Part shown: piece after piece, positions 25,703 through 35,900 of the stretch
Layout of the letters: every line of letters begins with the position of its first letter
How positions within the stretch are numbered: position 1 is the first letter of the stretch
Assembly: GCA_016709995.1 (NCBI GenBank)
Contig: JADJLQ010000001.1
Span: 778,001 to 842,000 of the forward strand
Length of the DNA stretch: 64,000 bases
Origin: Saprospiraceae bacterium
GTDB lineage: Bacteria > Bacteroidota > Bacteroidia > Chitinophagales > Saprospiraceae
Direction: 5' to 3'
Notes under the pieces: model-generated
Database searches by the model: none
Told to the model about the DNA's origin: nothing
What the model saw: only the letters and a program-made list of their open reading frames with translations
Program-made: the position numbers and the translations under genes

Positions 25703-26545
25703 ATGATCCAGGCCTACAAAAAAGATCACGAACTCATCGCAGAGCTCTATGCTCGTCAACCTGATCAAAATCAGCTCTATATCTGGTGGTTAGGCCAGAG
25801 CGGTTACCTGATCTCCTGGAATGGATTACAGATCTTGTTAGACCCTTATTTATCTGATTCTCTCAGTCAAAAATATCAGGATACAGACAAACCCCATGTC
25901 CGCATGTCGGAATTGGTGGTGCGTCCGGAGCTCCTCACCAATATTTCCCTGATCACCTCCAGTCATGCCCATACAGACCACCTGGATCCCGGGACTTTGG
26001 CTCCATTACTGAAAAATAATCCCCAGGCTGATTTGATCATACCCGAGGCTCATCGGAAGATATCGAGTGATCGCGCTAGCTGTGCCCTGGCCAAACCTAT
26101 CGGGATGGATATCGGCAGTAAGTATCAGGCAGGAGACCTATATATTATAGCAGTGCCGGCAGCACATGAGTCTTTGGAGAAAGATGAGCTGGGCCAGGCA
26201 TTATACCTGGGTTATATCATCTCCCTGGGTCCTTGGACACTATACCACAGCGGTGACACCGTTTTGTACCCCGGTATGGCCGAGATACTCCAGTCTTATG
26301 CCATTGATATCAGTTTTCTTCCCATCAATGGAGCCGATCCGGCTCGCAGAGTAGCAGGTAATCTAAATGCAGCCGAAGCAGTGTGGCTAGCCAGTCAATT
26401 GCCTAGCAGCCTGACCATTCCCGGCCATTACCATATGTTTGAGTTCAACTCTGTGGAGCCGGATGAATTTGTGTCTATGGCCGAAAAACATGCTATAAAT
26501 TACAAGGTGTTGGCTCATGGCGAATTATTGACTTTGGCAAAATAA
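25703..26545 (+). CDS. UlaG-like metallo-beta-lactamase-fold lactonase/hydrolase
   Basis: 280-residue MBL-fold protein with the metal motif SSHAHTDHLD (HxHxDH), further ligands in AAHESLEKDE and YHSGDTV, and a late histidine in TIPGHYHMFE. The arrangement resembles UlaG, the L-ascorbate-6-phosphate lactonase, and related cytoplasmic hydrolases. It lacks a signal peptide. It begins 4 bp after the MetE-like gene and ends the four-gene unit. Hydrolysis of a sugar lactone or phosphoester made by the upstream enzymes is a reasonable guess but unproven. Confidence 0.83.
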   Translation: MIQAYKKDHELIAELYARQPDQNQLYIWWLGQSGYLISWNGLQILLDPYLSDSLSQKYQDTDKPHVRMSELVVRPELLTNISLITSSHAHTDHLDPGTLAPLLKNNPQADLIIPEAHRKISSDRASCALAKPIGMDIGSKYQAGDLYIIAVPAAHESLEKDELGQALYLGYIISLGPWTLYHSGDTVLYPGMAEILQSYAIDISFLPINGADPARRVAGNLNAAEAVWLASQLPSSLTIPGHYHMFEFNSVEPDEFVSMAEKHAINYKVLAHGELLTLAK

Positions 26546-26693
26546 GGTTTTGGTCAGGGAAAACTGGGAGCTATTGAACTATGCCATTTCTATTTTGTTA
26601 GATTATGGTCCCCTTTTGAAGAGTTGGACTGCTCCGCATGCAAATACAAGTCTAAAAAATTTAAATTAATTTAAAGGCTCCAAACCAAATGAA

Positions 26694-28007
26694 GTGAACA
26701 TTCCCCAAAGTGAGTTTCCCAGGATAGTGATCATCGGTGCAGGATTTGCCGGCCTCATGCTGGCCAGGAAATTGGTCAAGCATCCCTTTCAAATCGTATT
26801 GATCGATAAAAACAATTATCATCAATTTCAGCCATTATTTTACCAGGTAGCTATGGCGGGTTTGGAACCCAGCACCATCTCTTTTCCTTTGCGCAGAATA
26901 CTGAGATCAGATGCCAAAGTATTTATTCGGATCGCAGAAGCCTTAGCTATAGATCCGGTGGCAAAAACCTTGACTACGGATATAGGCAGTGTCAAATATG
27001 ATTACCTGGTGCTGGCGACCGGAGCTAAGACGAATTTTTTTGGCAATAAAAACATTGAACAAATCACCCTGACTTTAAAATCCCTCTCCGAGGCCCTGTT
27101 AGTGCGCAATACCATCCTGGATCATTACGAATCCGCTTTAGTCGAGGAAGATAATGATAAAAAACAAGGCTATGTCGATATCGTCATCATAGGCGGCGGT
27201 CCGGCAGGTGTCGAGCTCGCCGGTTCCCTGGCAGAGATGAAACGGTATATTCTGCCAAAGGATTATAATGAACTCAATCCTAAAGAGGTCGATATCTACC
27301 TCATCGAGGCCAACAGTCGCGTCCTGGCTACGATGTCACTAAAATCATCCCAGGTAGCCGAGCGTTATCTCAGCAAGATGGGGGTCATGGTACTTAAAAA
27401 TAATAGGGTATCCAATGTGGATGCTGATTTTGTATACTTGCAAGACGGATCCAAAATCATGAGTAAAAATGTGATCTGGACCGCTGGTCTCACTGGTGCA
27501 ATTATCCCGGGTCTGCCTGTTGAAGTCATCACCAAAAACAATAGAATATCAGTCAATGAATTTAACCAGGTCCTCGGACACCCATCTATATTTGTACTGG
27601 GAGATCTGGCATATCACGAATCGCTAAAGTACCCCCAGGGTCATCCCCAGGTGGCACAAACCGCTATCCAGCAAGCTGCCAACCTGGCCTACAATCTTAA
27701 AAGAAAAAACAAACCAGGCTATGTATGGCGACCATTTAAATATCGTAACTTGGGCACCTTAGCTACGATAGGTCGCAATAAAGCCGTCGCGGAGTTTGGA
27801 TGGATCTCTTTTTATGGCTTTTTTGCCTGGCTGATCTGGTTATTTGTTCATCTGTTTCAATTATTGGGCGTGCGCAATAAAATCTTTGTTTTTATAAATT
27901 GGGTCTCCAATTATATCTCCTATGATCAGGCCTTGCGCTTTATCATCAAACCCAAAAAAGACTTCCGCAGCGAACTAAAATCTGAAAAACCCAATTCAAC
28001 TTCGTAG
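26694..28007 (+). CDS. Type II NADH dehydrogenase (NDH-2) / FAD-dependent oxidoreductase
   Basis: 437 residues. FAD-binding GAGFAG is at 15-20, the NADH-binding GGGPAG at 167-172, YHQFQPLFYQVAMAGLEP is near the start, and AQTAIQQAANLAYNL corresponds to the quinone-site AQxAxQ motif. Hydrophobic C-terminal helices (GWISFYGFFAWLIWLFVHLFQL) fit membrane attachment. It oxidises NADH and passes electrons to quinone without proton pumping. The start is a GTG at 26694, because the nearby upstream ATG at 26689 is in another frame. It lies 3 bp ahead of the chimeric TSUP/GH2 frame. Confidence 0.93.
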   Translation: MNIPQSEFPRIVIIGAGFAGLMLARKLVKHPFQIVLIDKNNYHQFQPLFYQVAMAGLEPSTISFPLRRILRSDAKVFIRIAEALAIDPVAKTLTTDIGSVKYDYLVLATGAKTNFFGNKNIEQITLTLKSLSEALLVRNTILDHYESALVEEDNDKKQGYVDIVIIGGGPAGVELAGSLAEMKRYILPKDYNELNPKEVDIYLIEANSRVLATMSLKSSQVAERYLSKMGVMVLKNNRVSNVDADFVYLQDGSKIMSKNVIWTAGLTGAIIPGLPVEVITKNNRISVNEFNQVLGHPSIFVLGDLAYHESLKYPQGHPQVAQTAIQQAANLAYNLKRKNKPGYVWRPFKYRNLGTLATIGRNKAVAEFGWISFYGFFAWLIWLFVHLFQLLGVRNKIFVFINWVSNYISYDQALRFIIKPKKDFRSELKSEKPNSTS

Positions 28008-28010
28008 AGG

Positions 28011-29189
28011 ATGATGGCCGTATTACTTATTTTTCAATTCAGTATTTATAAGGCAGTGCTCCTGGCTTTGGTATGCTTTGGAGCCTCTATACTTACTTTC
28101 TATTCGGGCTTTGGTTTGGGTACGATATTGTTGGTCGTTTTTGCCTTATGGTTCCCTATAGAACAAGCGATTGTGATGACAGCCATAGTCCATTTTATCA
28201 ATAATCTGTTCAAGTTGTTATTGACACATAAAAACATTGATAAAAAGATCTTATTAAAATTTGGGCTTCCATCTATCATCGGTGGCTTGGGTGGTGCTTT
28301 TTTGCTCACACGCATGACCGATGATCGTTCACTTAAATTGGATTATGAATTGGTAGCCACTGATGCTGCAGCCCAGACAAATCTTATATCATCTTCTTCA
28401 AAAACGATTGCAGCTGCATCCTGGGATCAAAAAGCATTGGATCCGCTATCGATTAAAATGCCGGATGTGCCTGGTCTTGCTACCCTGAGACTCACCCTTA
28501 AAAACGGTCAGGGGCAGGTCTTGCATCGCAATTTTGTCAATTATGTCATCGAATCCAAAAACAATCCAACCCACAAACAGATCATCTCGACCAAACCCGG
28601 AGATTTTAAGGCACAGCAGTGGAGTCTCAAACAATGGGATGTACTCAACGGGTTAAAGGAAAATGGAGCAGGAGCAGGTTTTTTTGAATACGATATCACC
28701 ATACCACCGGATTTGAAGACGGACCAGATCAAATCCAGCTACCTGGTGATGGAGCTGTCTTCCAAACCTTTGCTCGACAAAGACCGGGGTGAGGAGTTTA
28801 ATAATAACCAGGATTATATGTTGGGCTCCAAAGTGTCACCGTCTAAAAACCCCAATGCCTATCCTATGACCGATGATGATCTGCACCCATCCACCGTAGC
28901 CATCTATCTCAATGGTAAAAAAGTAGTGACGACCACCCTGGCCGATGATCCTGCAGATCACCTCGGAGTCCTGTCCTGGCATGCTCAGCTTCAGGATAAA
29001 AAACTTCGGGAAGCTGGCACTTATGGATACCTGGTCAAAGTACCTTTAGATAAAACGACTTTAGCAGATAGCAAAAGACAGGGCCTTCTCCATCTAAAAT
29101 TGGAGTCTATGGATGGCGGGGGATTGGCAGTCTATGGAGCGCAATTTGGCCGTTATCCTATTGACATCAACCTGGTCATAGAAGAGTGA
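28011..29189 (+). pseudogene. Chimeric frame: N-terminal TSUP permease fragment joined to C-terminal part of a GH2 glycosidase
   Basis: A single open frame of 392 codons combines two unrelated proteins. Residues 1 to about 103 are the first helices of a TSUP permease (TFYSGFGLGTILLVVFALWFP, PSIIGGLGGAFLLTR). Residues about 104-392 look like the C-terminal domains of a GH2 beta-galactosidase-type glycosidase (KLDYELVATDA, LATLRLTLKNGQGQVLHRNFVNY, then a GAGAGFFEY-type domain). The junction lies near 28310-28320. The TSUP start 3 bp after the NDH-2 stop looks native. The result has neither a whole permease nor a catalytic glycosidase barrel. It is either a deletion fusion or an assembly join, and the sequence alone cannot decide which. 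Confidence 0.75.
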
Positions 29190-29206
29190 TGAAGTAATAT
29201 CATCGG

Positions 29207-29241
29207 TCAGGTGTGGGCTCACCTGATAGGCGCGATACGCC
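29207..29241 (+). terminator. Pair of hairpins after the chimeric frame
   Basis: A 7-bp stem (TCAGGTG / CACCTGA, loop TGGGCT) at 29207-29226 is directly followed by a small GGCG/CGCC hairpin at 29229-29241, starting 18 bp after the stop codon. No T run follows immediately, so termination is only suggested. Confidence 0.3.
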
Positions 29242-29389
29242 CGATGTCAGAAATTTTTACTATCTTGACAAAGTTACCTTCTTGCAAAACCTAAGCTATC
29301 CTTTTAATCCTTATTGCGATTGCTGTAATAATTATTTTATCCATAGCTTCTTATAAATCATTCTTTCAATTTTTTAAAGTCTACTTTTT

Positions 29390-29869
29390 ATGAATTTCAA
29401 ATCAATCCTTATCCTTGCCGGTTTATTTATAATTGGCTCTTATTCCTGTACCTCGCCAGTTGCTGAAAAAATGCCGGTGGTGGATACAGCTTCTGTCAAA
29501 GCCGAGATACAAGCATTAGAAGACGCCTACGCCAAAGCGGAGATGGCGAAAGATGCTGATGCTGTGGTGGCATATTATGCAGAAGATGCAATCAGTATGC
29601 CTAACAATGAACCGAAAGTCATGGGTAAAGCCAATATCTTAAACAGGCTTAAAATGAATATGGCCAAAGATTCGACCCTGGCCAATATTGCGTTTGTCGT
29701 TGAAGATATTATGGTGGCTGGAGCTTGTGTCATTGAAACTGGAAAAAGTACTTCCACCAACACCTCTGGTAAAGTCACTGCAGGAAAATATATTTCTATT
29801 TTTGAAAAAAGAGATGGAAAATATGTTTGTGTCAAAGACATATTCAATGAAGACGCTGCTGAAAAGTAA
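29390..29869 (+). CDS. DUF4440/SnoaL-like (NTF2-fold) lipoprotein
   Basis: 159 residues with a lipoprotein signal (GSYSC, cysteine 20). An NTF2-like domain follows: ALEDAYAKAEMAKDADAVVAYYAEDAISMPNNEPKVMGK is the classic opening of DUF4440/SnoaL-type proteins, with a helix pair then a strand carrying PNN. Such proteins are small-molecule-binding folds or weak isomerases, and no catalytic pair stands out here. It is monocistronic, lying between the chimeric frame and a convergent S9 peptidase. Confidence 0.85.
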   Translation: MNFKSILILAGLFIIGSYSCTSPVAEKMPVVDTASVKAEIQALEDAYAKAEMAKDADAVVAYYAEDAISMPNNEPKVMGKANILNRLKMNMAKDSTLANIAFVVEDIMVAGACVIETGKSTSTNTSGKVTAGKYISIFEKRDGKYVCVKDIFNEDAAEK

Positions 29870-29892
29870 ATAATTGATGCAATAAAATCTAA

Positions 29893-29921
29893 ATGGAGCT
29901 TTAGAACTTCTGAAGCTCCAT
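29893..29921. terminator. Putative bidirectional terminator hairpin
   Basis: A perfect 9-bp stem (ATGGAGCTT / AAGCTCCAT, 29893-29901 and 29913-29921, 11-nt loop) lies between the convergent DUF4440 and S9 peptidase genes. On the minus strand it is followed by TTTAGATTTTATT, a weak U tract, so it probably serves the peptidase transcript best. Confidence 0.5.
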
Positions 29922-29945
29922 GGATGATTGGATTCATTTATTAAG

Positions 29946-32732
29946 TTAACTTTTCTTGATTTCGAGGCCCCAGGTTTTTCCTTTGTCTACCGCTTTTACC
30001 CCGCTTTCTATCCATTTTGGTGCTGGAGCACTTTTGAGAAAATGATCAAAAAACTGAGCTTCGCGGATCGAGATATCTTTTTGATTTCGTCGCTCCACCA
30101 GGTTATGTGCCTCCCCATTGTAATTGAGCATCCATACCTTCTTGCCAAGGCGCCGCATGTCAGTAAATAATTCTATGCCCTGGTACCATGGTACTGCTCC
30201 ATCGGCATCATTGGCCATGATAGCCAGGGGTGTGGTGATTTTGGGCAGGTGAAACAAAGGTGAGTTTTCGATATAAAGATCCCTCCGCTGCCAGGGTGTA
30301 GCTCCCAGGCGACTTTGAGTCTTTTCATACTGCATTTGTCGATTGAGGCCGCTTGCCCAGCGGATCCCACCGTAGGCACTAAACATATTGACCACCGGAG
30401 CACCTGCCCAGGCGGCTTTAAAGAGGTTGGTTTGGGTGATGACATACAAAGCCTGGTAACCGCCCCAGGACTGCCCTTGCAACCCGATATTAGCAGCATC
30501 TACCCAGGGATTTTTTTTGAGATACTCTACTCCGGAAACGATATGGTCATAGGCACTGGGTCCGGGATGACCTATCTCATATGCGATATCCGGAACCAAC
30601 ACCAGGTAACCATTACTTACAAAATAGGATATATTCAGTCGCGACGGTGTAGGAGCAGGAGCCTGGTAGGTGTATCGACCATCCGAAAGCTTTTCATAAA
30701 AATACACTATCATAGGGTATTTTTTGGAAGGGTCGAAGTCTTCGGGTTTGTAGAGCAGACCGCTCGTGGATTTTCCTTTTAAGGTCTTCCATTGGATCAG
30801 ATCCACGGTGCCCCAGTTATAGCCTGCTTGCTGAGGATTGATCGCAGTATGTTTGGTCTCTTCAGTAAAATTAGTGCTGGTATACAGATCAGGGCTATGC
30901 TCATAATTGCCCTTGGTATAGGCCAGGGTCGCTGCATATTTGGCTTTGATCACAGAGCCGTAGGAGTGTCCACTGATCACAGATTTAACCGGAGACTGAT
31001 TTTGATCTATAATGGAAGTATAAAAGCCTCTTTGTTTGTCCTTGTCTTGAAGTGCGGATAATAAAAGGCGTTGATTGGAAGTAAAAAATCGTTCTTCAGG
31101 ATCTAACCTGACCACTCTTAGCTCCGTTTTGGTCGACCGTCCCAGATTTTTAGTAAAATTGATAGGTGCTTGTAGTCCTTTGGGATCTACTTCCCAGATA
31201 TCATATCGATCATAAATATATACTTTTTGATCGTCCGCTTTCCAACCACAGATACCATATGCCCTGGGGTCATCCGGTGAATCATTTTCTTCATCGGCGA
31301 GGGAGGTCTTGATCAGTTTAGTAATAGGATAGGATTTGTCAGCAGTATTATCATGCACGAAATAGGTCCTGGTTTTATTTTCGTACCATAAGATGAATTT
31401 GCCTCCGGGGCTGATAGATACATTGCCATCGAGGTCATCTCTGATCAATTGCTTGGAGCCACTGAGCAGATCGATCAGGTATATATCTTCTTTGGTATCG
31501 CCCTCCCATTGCAAAGCCACTCGCTGACCTTTGTCTGTACGACCTAAAGCGAAACGGCCGTTTTCTTCATCAGACAAGACCACATTTTCCAGGTCTTCAT
31601 CACTGACTTGTACCATGGTGTGATCACCTTCGATGAGCGCCAGGTAGTTTTTTTTCAGATCGCGATCCAAATTGGTCAATTGCATCGGTTGGAGATAGTC
31701 ATCATTGTAGTGCCACACATCTACTTTGGCCTGTTCAAATTCAGGTACTGAAGTATCTTTTGCAGCCCGGATCTCAGCTGTACCGAATAAGAGTCTTTGT
31801 CCATTTTTACTAAACCGCACATTGCTGTTTTCGCTGACCTGCCAGCCGGGAGGAAGGCCCGGGCCTCCCGGAGCGACCTTAATGGTGGCACTATCCATGC
31901 CGGGACGATGATAACGGAGATGATGTTTTTTGATCTGCGCTGTGCTACTATCAAGTGTAGCCACAAATGCCAGTTGATCACCTTGTTCATCAAAAGCATA
32001 TTTGGTGGCGCCAATCGATCCCCTGGCCAGCGTATCCACTTGTACATTTTGTAGATTCATTCGAGCTACGATCGCAACCAGATGGCTACTGTCTTTGCGG
32101 GACCCGGAAGTCTCGAACGCCAGGCTGTTTCCTGATTTGCTCAGTTTGTATTCGGTGACATAAGGTATGGTGATCGATTTGTTTTCATCAAGATATAGAA
32201 TAGTCAGTGGGCTGCCTTCTTTTCCATTGGCTTCTGGTTTTTTGGATTTGCTGGTGTCAATAGCTGTTTTTTCAGATTGATAGACTACCAGGTTTCTGTC
32301 CTTTTCAGCGACTGCAAAAGATTTGACATTGGCAGTGGTAGTATCAGTTTGATGGACAAGATCGAAGATCAATAGAGCATCCTTAGGCATATCCTCTGGT
32401 TTTTTCTTGGCTATTTTAGCTTGCCGTATTTCCTCGTAACCTGGTTTTATTTTGACGATCACATGCGTCGAGCCGGGAGTAAATGCAGCAGCCGTTCCCC
32501 TTGCACACGAATCCAGTCTATTGGTCAAAAGGTTTTTTATATACAGCATACCATCTCCTTGCTGGGGATCGACTGTATAGGCCAAATAATGGCCATCAGG
32601 ACTCAACCAATGATTGCTTATTTTTTGCCAACTGTCATATACCGTGTGATCGAGTGGTGGTTTTGATTGACCATGAAGGCTAAAAGATGCTAACAAAAAA
32701 AGGTAAACAACGGCACGAAAGATATTGCGCAT
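29946..32732 (-). CDS. S9-family (prolyl oligopeptidase) serine peptidase, secreted
   Basis: 928 residues. There is a signal peptide (MRNIFRAVVYLFLLASFSLHGQ), a long WD40/beta-propeller N-terminal half, and an alpha/beta-hydrolase C-terminal domain. The catalytic triad can be read as S755 in QGQSWGGYQ, D844 in NDADGAVP and H876 in NGEAHNL. The surrounding NIGLQGQSWGGYQALYV is characteristic of S9 peptidases. It is likely periplasmic or surface-exposed and active on short peptides. It is a single gene ended by the hairpin at 29893-29921. Confidence 0.94.
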   Translation of the reverse strand: MRNIFRAVVYLFLLASFSLHGQSKPPLDHTVYDSWQKISNHWLSPDGHYLAYTVDPQQGDGMLYIKNLLTNRLDSCARGTAAAFTPGSTHVIVKIKPGYEEIRQAKIAKKKPEDMPKDALLIFDLVHQTDTTTANVKSFAVAEKDRNLVVYQSEKTAIDTSKSKKPEANGKEGSPLTILYLDENKSITIPYVTEYKLSKSGNSLAFETSGSRKDSSHLVAIVARMNLQNVQVDTLARGSIGATKYAFDEQGDQLAFVATLDSSTAQIKKHHLRYHRPGMDSATIKVAPGGPGLPPGWQVSENSNVRFSKNGQRLLFGTAEIRAAKDTSVPEFEQAKVDVWHYNDDYLQPMQLTNLDRDLKKNYLALIEGDHTMVQVSDEDLENVVLSDEENGRFALGRTDKGQRVALQWEGDTKEDIYLIDLLSGSKQLIRDDLDGNVSISPGGKFILWYENKTRTYFVHDNTADKSYPITKLIKTSLADEENDSPDDPRAYGICGWKADDQKVYIYDRYDIWEVDPKGLQAPINFTKNLGRSTKTELRVVRLDPEERFFTSNQRLLLSALQDKDKQRGFYTSIIDQNQSPVKSVISGHSYGSVIKAKYAATLAYTKGNYEHSPDLYTSTNFTEETKHTAINPQQAGYNWGTVDLIQWKTLKGKSTSGLLYKPEDFDPSKKYPMIVYFYEKLSDGRYTYQAPAPTPSRLNISYFVSNGYLVLVPDIAYEIGHPGPSAYDHIVSGVEYLKKNPWVDAANIGLQGQSWGGYQALYVITQTNLFKAAWAGAPVVNMFSAYGGIRWASGLNRQMQYEKTQSRLGATPWQRRDLYIENSPLFHLPKITTPLAIMANDADGAVPWYQGIELFTDMRRLGKKVWMLNYNGEAHNLVERRNQKDISIREAQFFDHFLKSAPAPKWIESGVKAVDKGKTWGLEIKKS

Positions 32733-32910
32733 AAAATTATACGGTTAATGTAGCATGAAGTTATGCATTTAGTCAGAATGATGGTCCACTCCAAAGAGAT
32801 GGGTTTGATGTTAAAAAATTTGTCTGGTTTGTAAGTGGTTGACAGATTTTTCCAGGATCATTTCCTTAAAATTGAATTCCAAATTACGTAAGGCTACAAA
32901 ATAAATTCGC

Positions 32911-35900
32911 CTACATCACTTTTTTCAGACTAGCCAGATATTCTACCAGGTCCGCTAATTCTTGTTCCGACATATTTTGATAAAGATTGGGTGTCATCAG
33001 CGACTGTCTGATGGCAATCCTTTCTTTGATTTCTTTTTTATCAATAGATTCTTGCTGGCCACCTACAGATTTCAAGACAATGGCTTCATTGGTTTCGCTG
33101 ATTTTGATGCCCACATAGATGCCACCATTGGTAGTGATGATCTGTTCTCCTTCATAACCAAAATTGATGGCTTTGCTGGGTTCCAGGATAGAGGTAAGAA
33201 TGCCGTCTTTGCCATATTTGGAACCTATCTCGTCTAGCCCCGGACCAAAAGCCACCCCTTCATTATGTACCTGGTGGCAAGTAGAACAAGTTTTCTGGAA
33301 TACTGCTTTGCCATTTTCTACATTGCCGGATTGAGCAATGATATTAGCAGTATTGTACACAGGAAGATCTACTTGACTTTGAGCCAGATATTCTTTTGCT
33401 TTTTCTTTTATCGGCTTTCTCCAGGCATTAGCAGGACCTTCTACTGCAAAGGGAATATATTCTTTAGGGATCATCCCCTGGGTCAATAACTTAATCACAT
33501 ATTCTTCACCGCCCCCGCTTTTTCCCAGCTGACGATAAGCTTCCTGATGAATAACCATTGATTCATTTTTATTTAAAGCTATTTCGTGCAAAAACTTTAA
33601 AGATTGCTCTGTGCCGATGGGACCTACAGCTTGAATGATGCGCTTTTTAGTGACGGTATCAGCGGGGAAATATAGTTTTTCAATGTGGCTGAATCCCTGG
33701 CTTTTGATGATCGCCTTGCATGCCCTTACCCTCAATGAATTGTCATCTCCTGTTACCAATTGACTCAAGCGGGTCCCTTGGTTGCCCGGATTGAATCTAT
33801 CTACCAAATCCAGATAATTTGATCCTTGAGATTTATCCAACCATTGATTCAGAATTTGCATCGTTCTTTTGTCTTTGTTGACAAAAACCGGGTCGAGTGA
33901 TTTGACGATGAGCTCAGCGATGGTGGTGTCTTTGGTTTTGGTCAATATGTCTATCAGTGTTTTGTTTTTATCCGGCGAAGTCACAAACTCCATGGTTCGC
34001 AGAAATTTCATTTTTTCATTTAAGGGTTGTTCCTGACTGCTGACGATGGATGCCATAAAAGGCAATGAAAAAGAAGCTCTTGATCTCCATAGGATATCTT
34101 TAGTGGTCACCTGGGAGAGTGGATCAGGATGTCGCTTCAGCCATTGAGGTATGATCGACTGCCAATGTTGGTCACCTGCTATACCCAACGCCTCCAGGTA
34201 CCAGCGATCCGTAGCGCTATACTTATCTGCAAGTTGGAGCCAGTAAGGCACCATGGTTTTTTCATCCAGGTTGGCGAGCGATATAGCACATTCTCTCCAT
34301 ACAGCGCTCGAAAGATTTTGTGTCAATAATTGATCCAGCGAATTGATCAGATATGGAGCTCCTTGTTGTCTTGCCATTCTGAGACCCGCGATTTTGATTT
34401 GTTCGTTTTGGTCATTAAAAGCGGTATCGATATAGGAGCCATTTTCAGCAGAGAGAATCCACAATGCCCTAGCCTTGAGTATAGGATCAGTATGGTGTGC
34501 CAAAGCTTTCAACGACTCACCGGCTACGATTTTACGTAAGGATAATTGGGCCTGACTTCTGATGCTTAGGTTAGGACTGGCCAAAGCTTTTACGGATGCT
34601 TCTACATTGGAAAAATCGATATCATCAAATTTATATTTTTGTCCTTTCGGTGCAATGCGGTAGATCCGGCCTTTTACCTGATCTCCTGCATAGTGCCCAC
34701 CGACACCGGGATCATACCAGTCTGCGACCAGGAGCGACCCATCCGGCGCCACACAAATATCCACCGGTCTAAACCAATCATCTGTTTCATGTTTGAGTAC
34801 TTCTTTTATATCAGCCGTATATCCTGCACCAGAGACTTTGGTTTGATAAGAACGGATCACATGATGCAGCGCTTCTGCATGTAGTACTGTCCCTTTGAGT
34901 TGAGGGATCAGATCACTTTCATAGATGACTACACCGCAAGGCGATCCTGAGCCGAGGTTCAAAAGATTAGGTATGACTCCTGGATCATTCTGATGCCAGT
35001 GTCTGAGAGGTATGGAGTCTTCCCAGTTGGTCCTGAAGGTCCTCCAGCCGGCATCAGTCAATTCATCCCGATAGCCGTATTTGCCATATTCGAGGATAAA
35101 ATTAAACCTCGTGCCTTTGTTGCCATCATCATCATTGTCTGTCTGCCATACATTACCATATGCGTCCACCGTACATTCATAATTATTTCTAAAATTTTGT
35201 CCGATGACTTCCATGCCGGTGCCATCTAGATTACCTCTAATGGTCAGGCCTTGTTTGAAATGTGCTTTGTCGATGGGTTGTCCAGATATGGTGGAGATGA
35301 TTCTATTATTTTTATCATAGAGTGTACTGGCTTCATTTCCCATAGCAAAATAAAACCGCCCATCCGGTCCTAAGGTAAAGGCGTGGACAGCATGGTCGTG
35401 CTGAATACCTCCGATGCCCTGGAAAAGAATTTCTTTTTTGTCGGCTTTGTCATCTCCATCAGTGTCCGTAAAGAGCCAAACATAAGGGCTTTGGGATACG
35501 ATGACCTGGCGGCCAAGGACACAGATCCCTAAGGGAGCATTGATCTCCGGACCCTGGTAAAATACTTTAGACTCATCGGCGACTCCATCGCCATCTTTAT
35601 CCTCCAGGATCATGATCCGGTCTCCTTCAAATTTGGTAGGTATGCCGGAGATTTGTGGTCTGTAATTATAAGCTTCGCAAACATATACTCTGCCCCGTTG
35701 ATCTATATCTATATTGGTTGGGTTTTGAAGCATGGGTTCTGATGCGAATAGAGTGACTTCAAGCCCGTCCATCGCAACCAGGCCATCCAGGGCATGATCT
35801 GAACTGTGGCGTTGAGCAGAATCAAGGAGTAGAGTAGGGCCTGCGACGGATGGTTTGTCTATGGGTTTGCATTGACCAAATGATAAACCTAAGACTGCCA

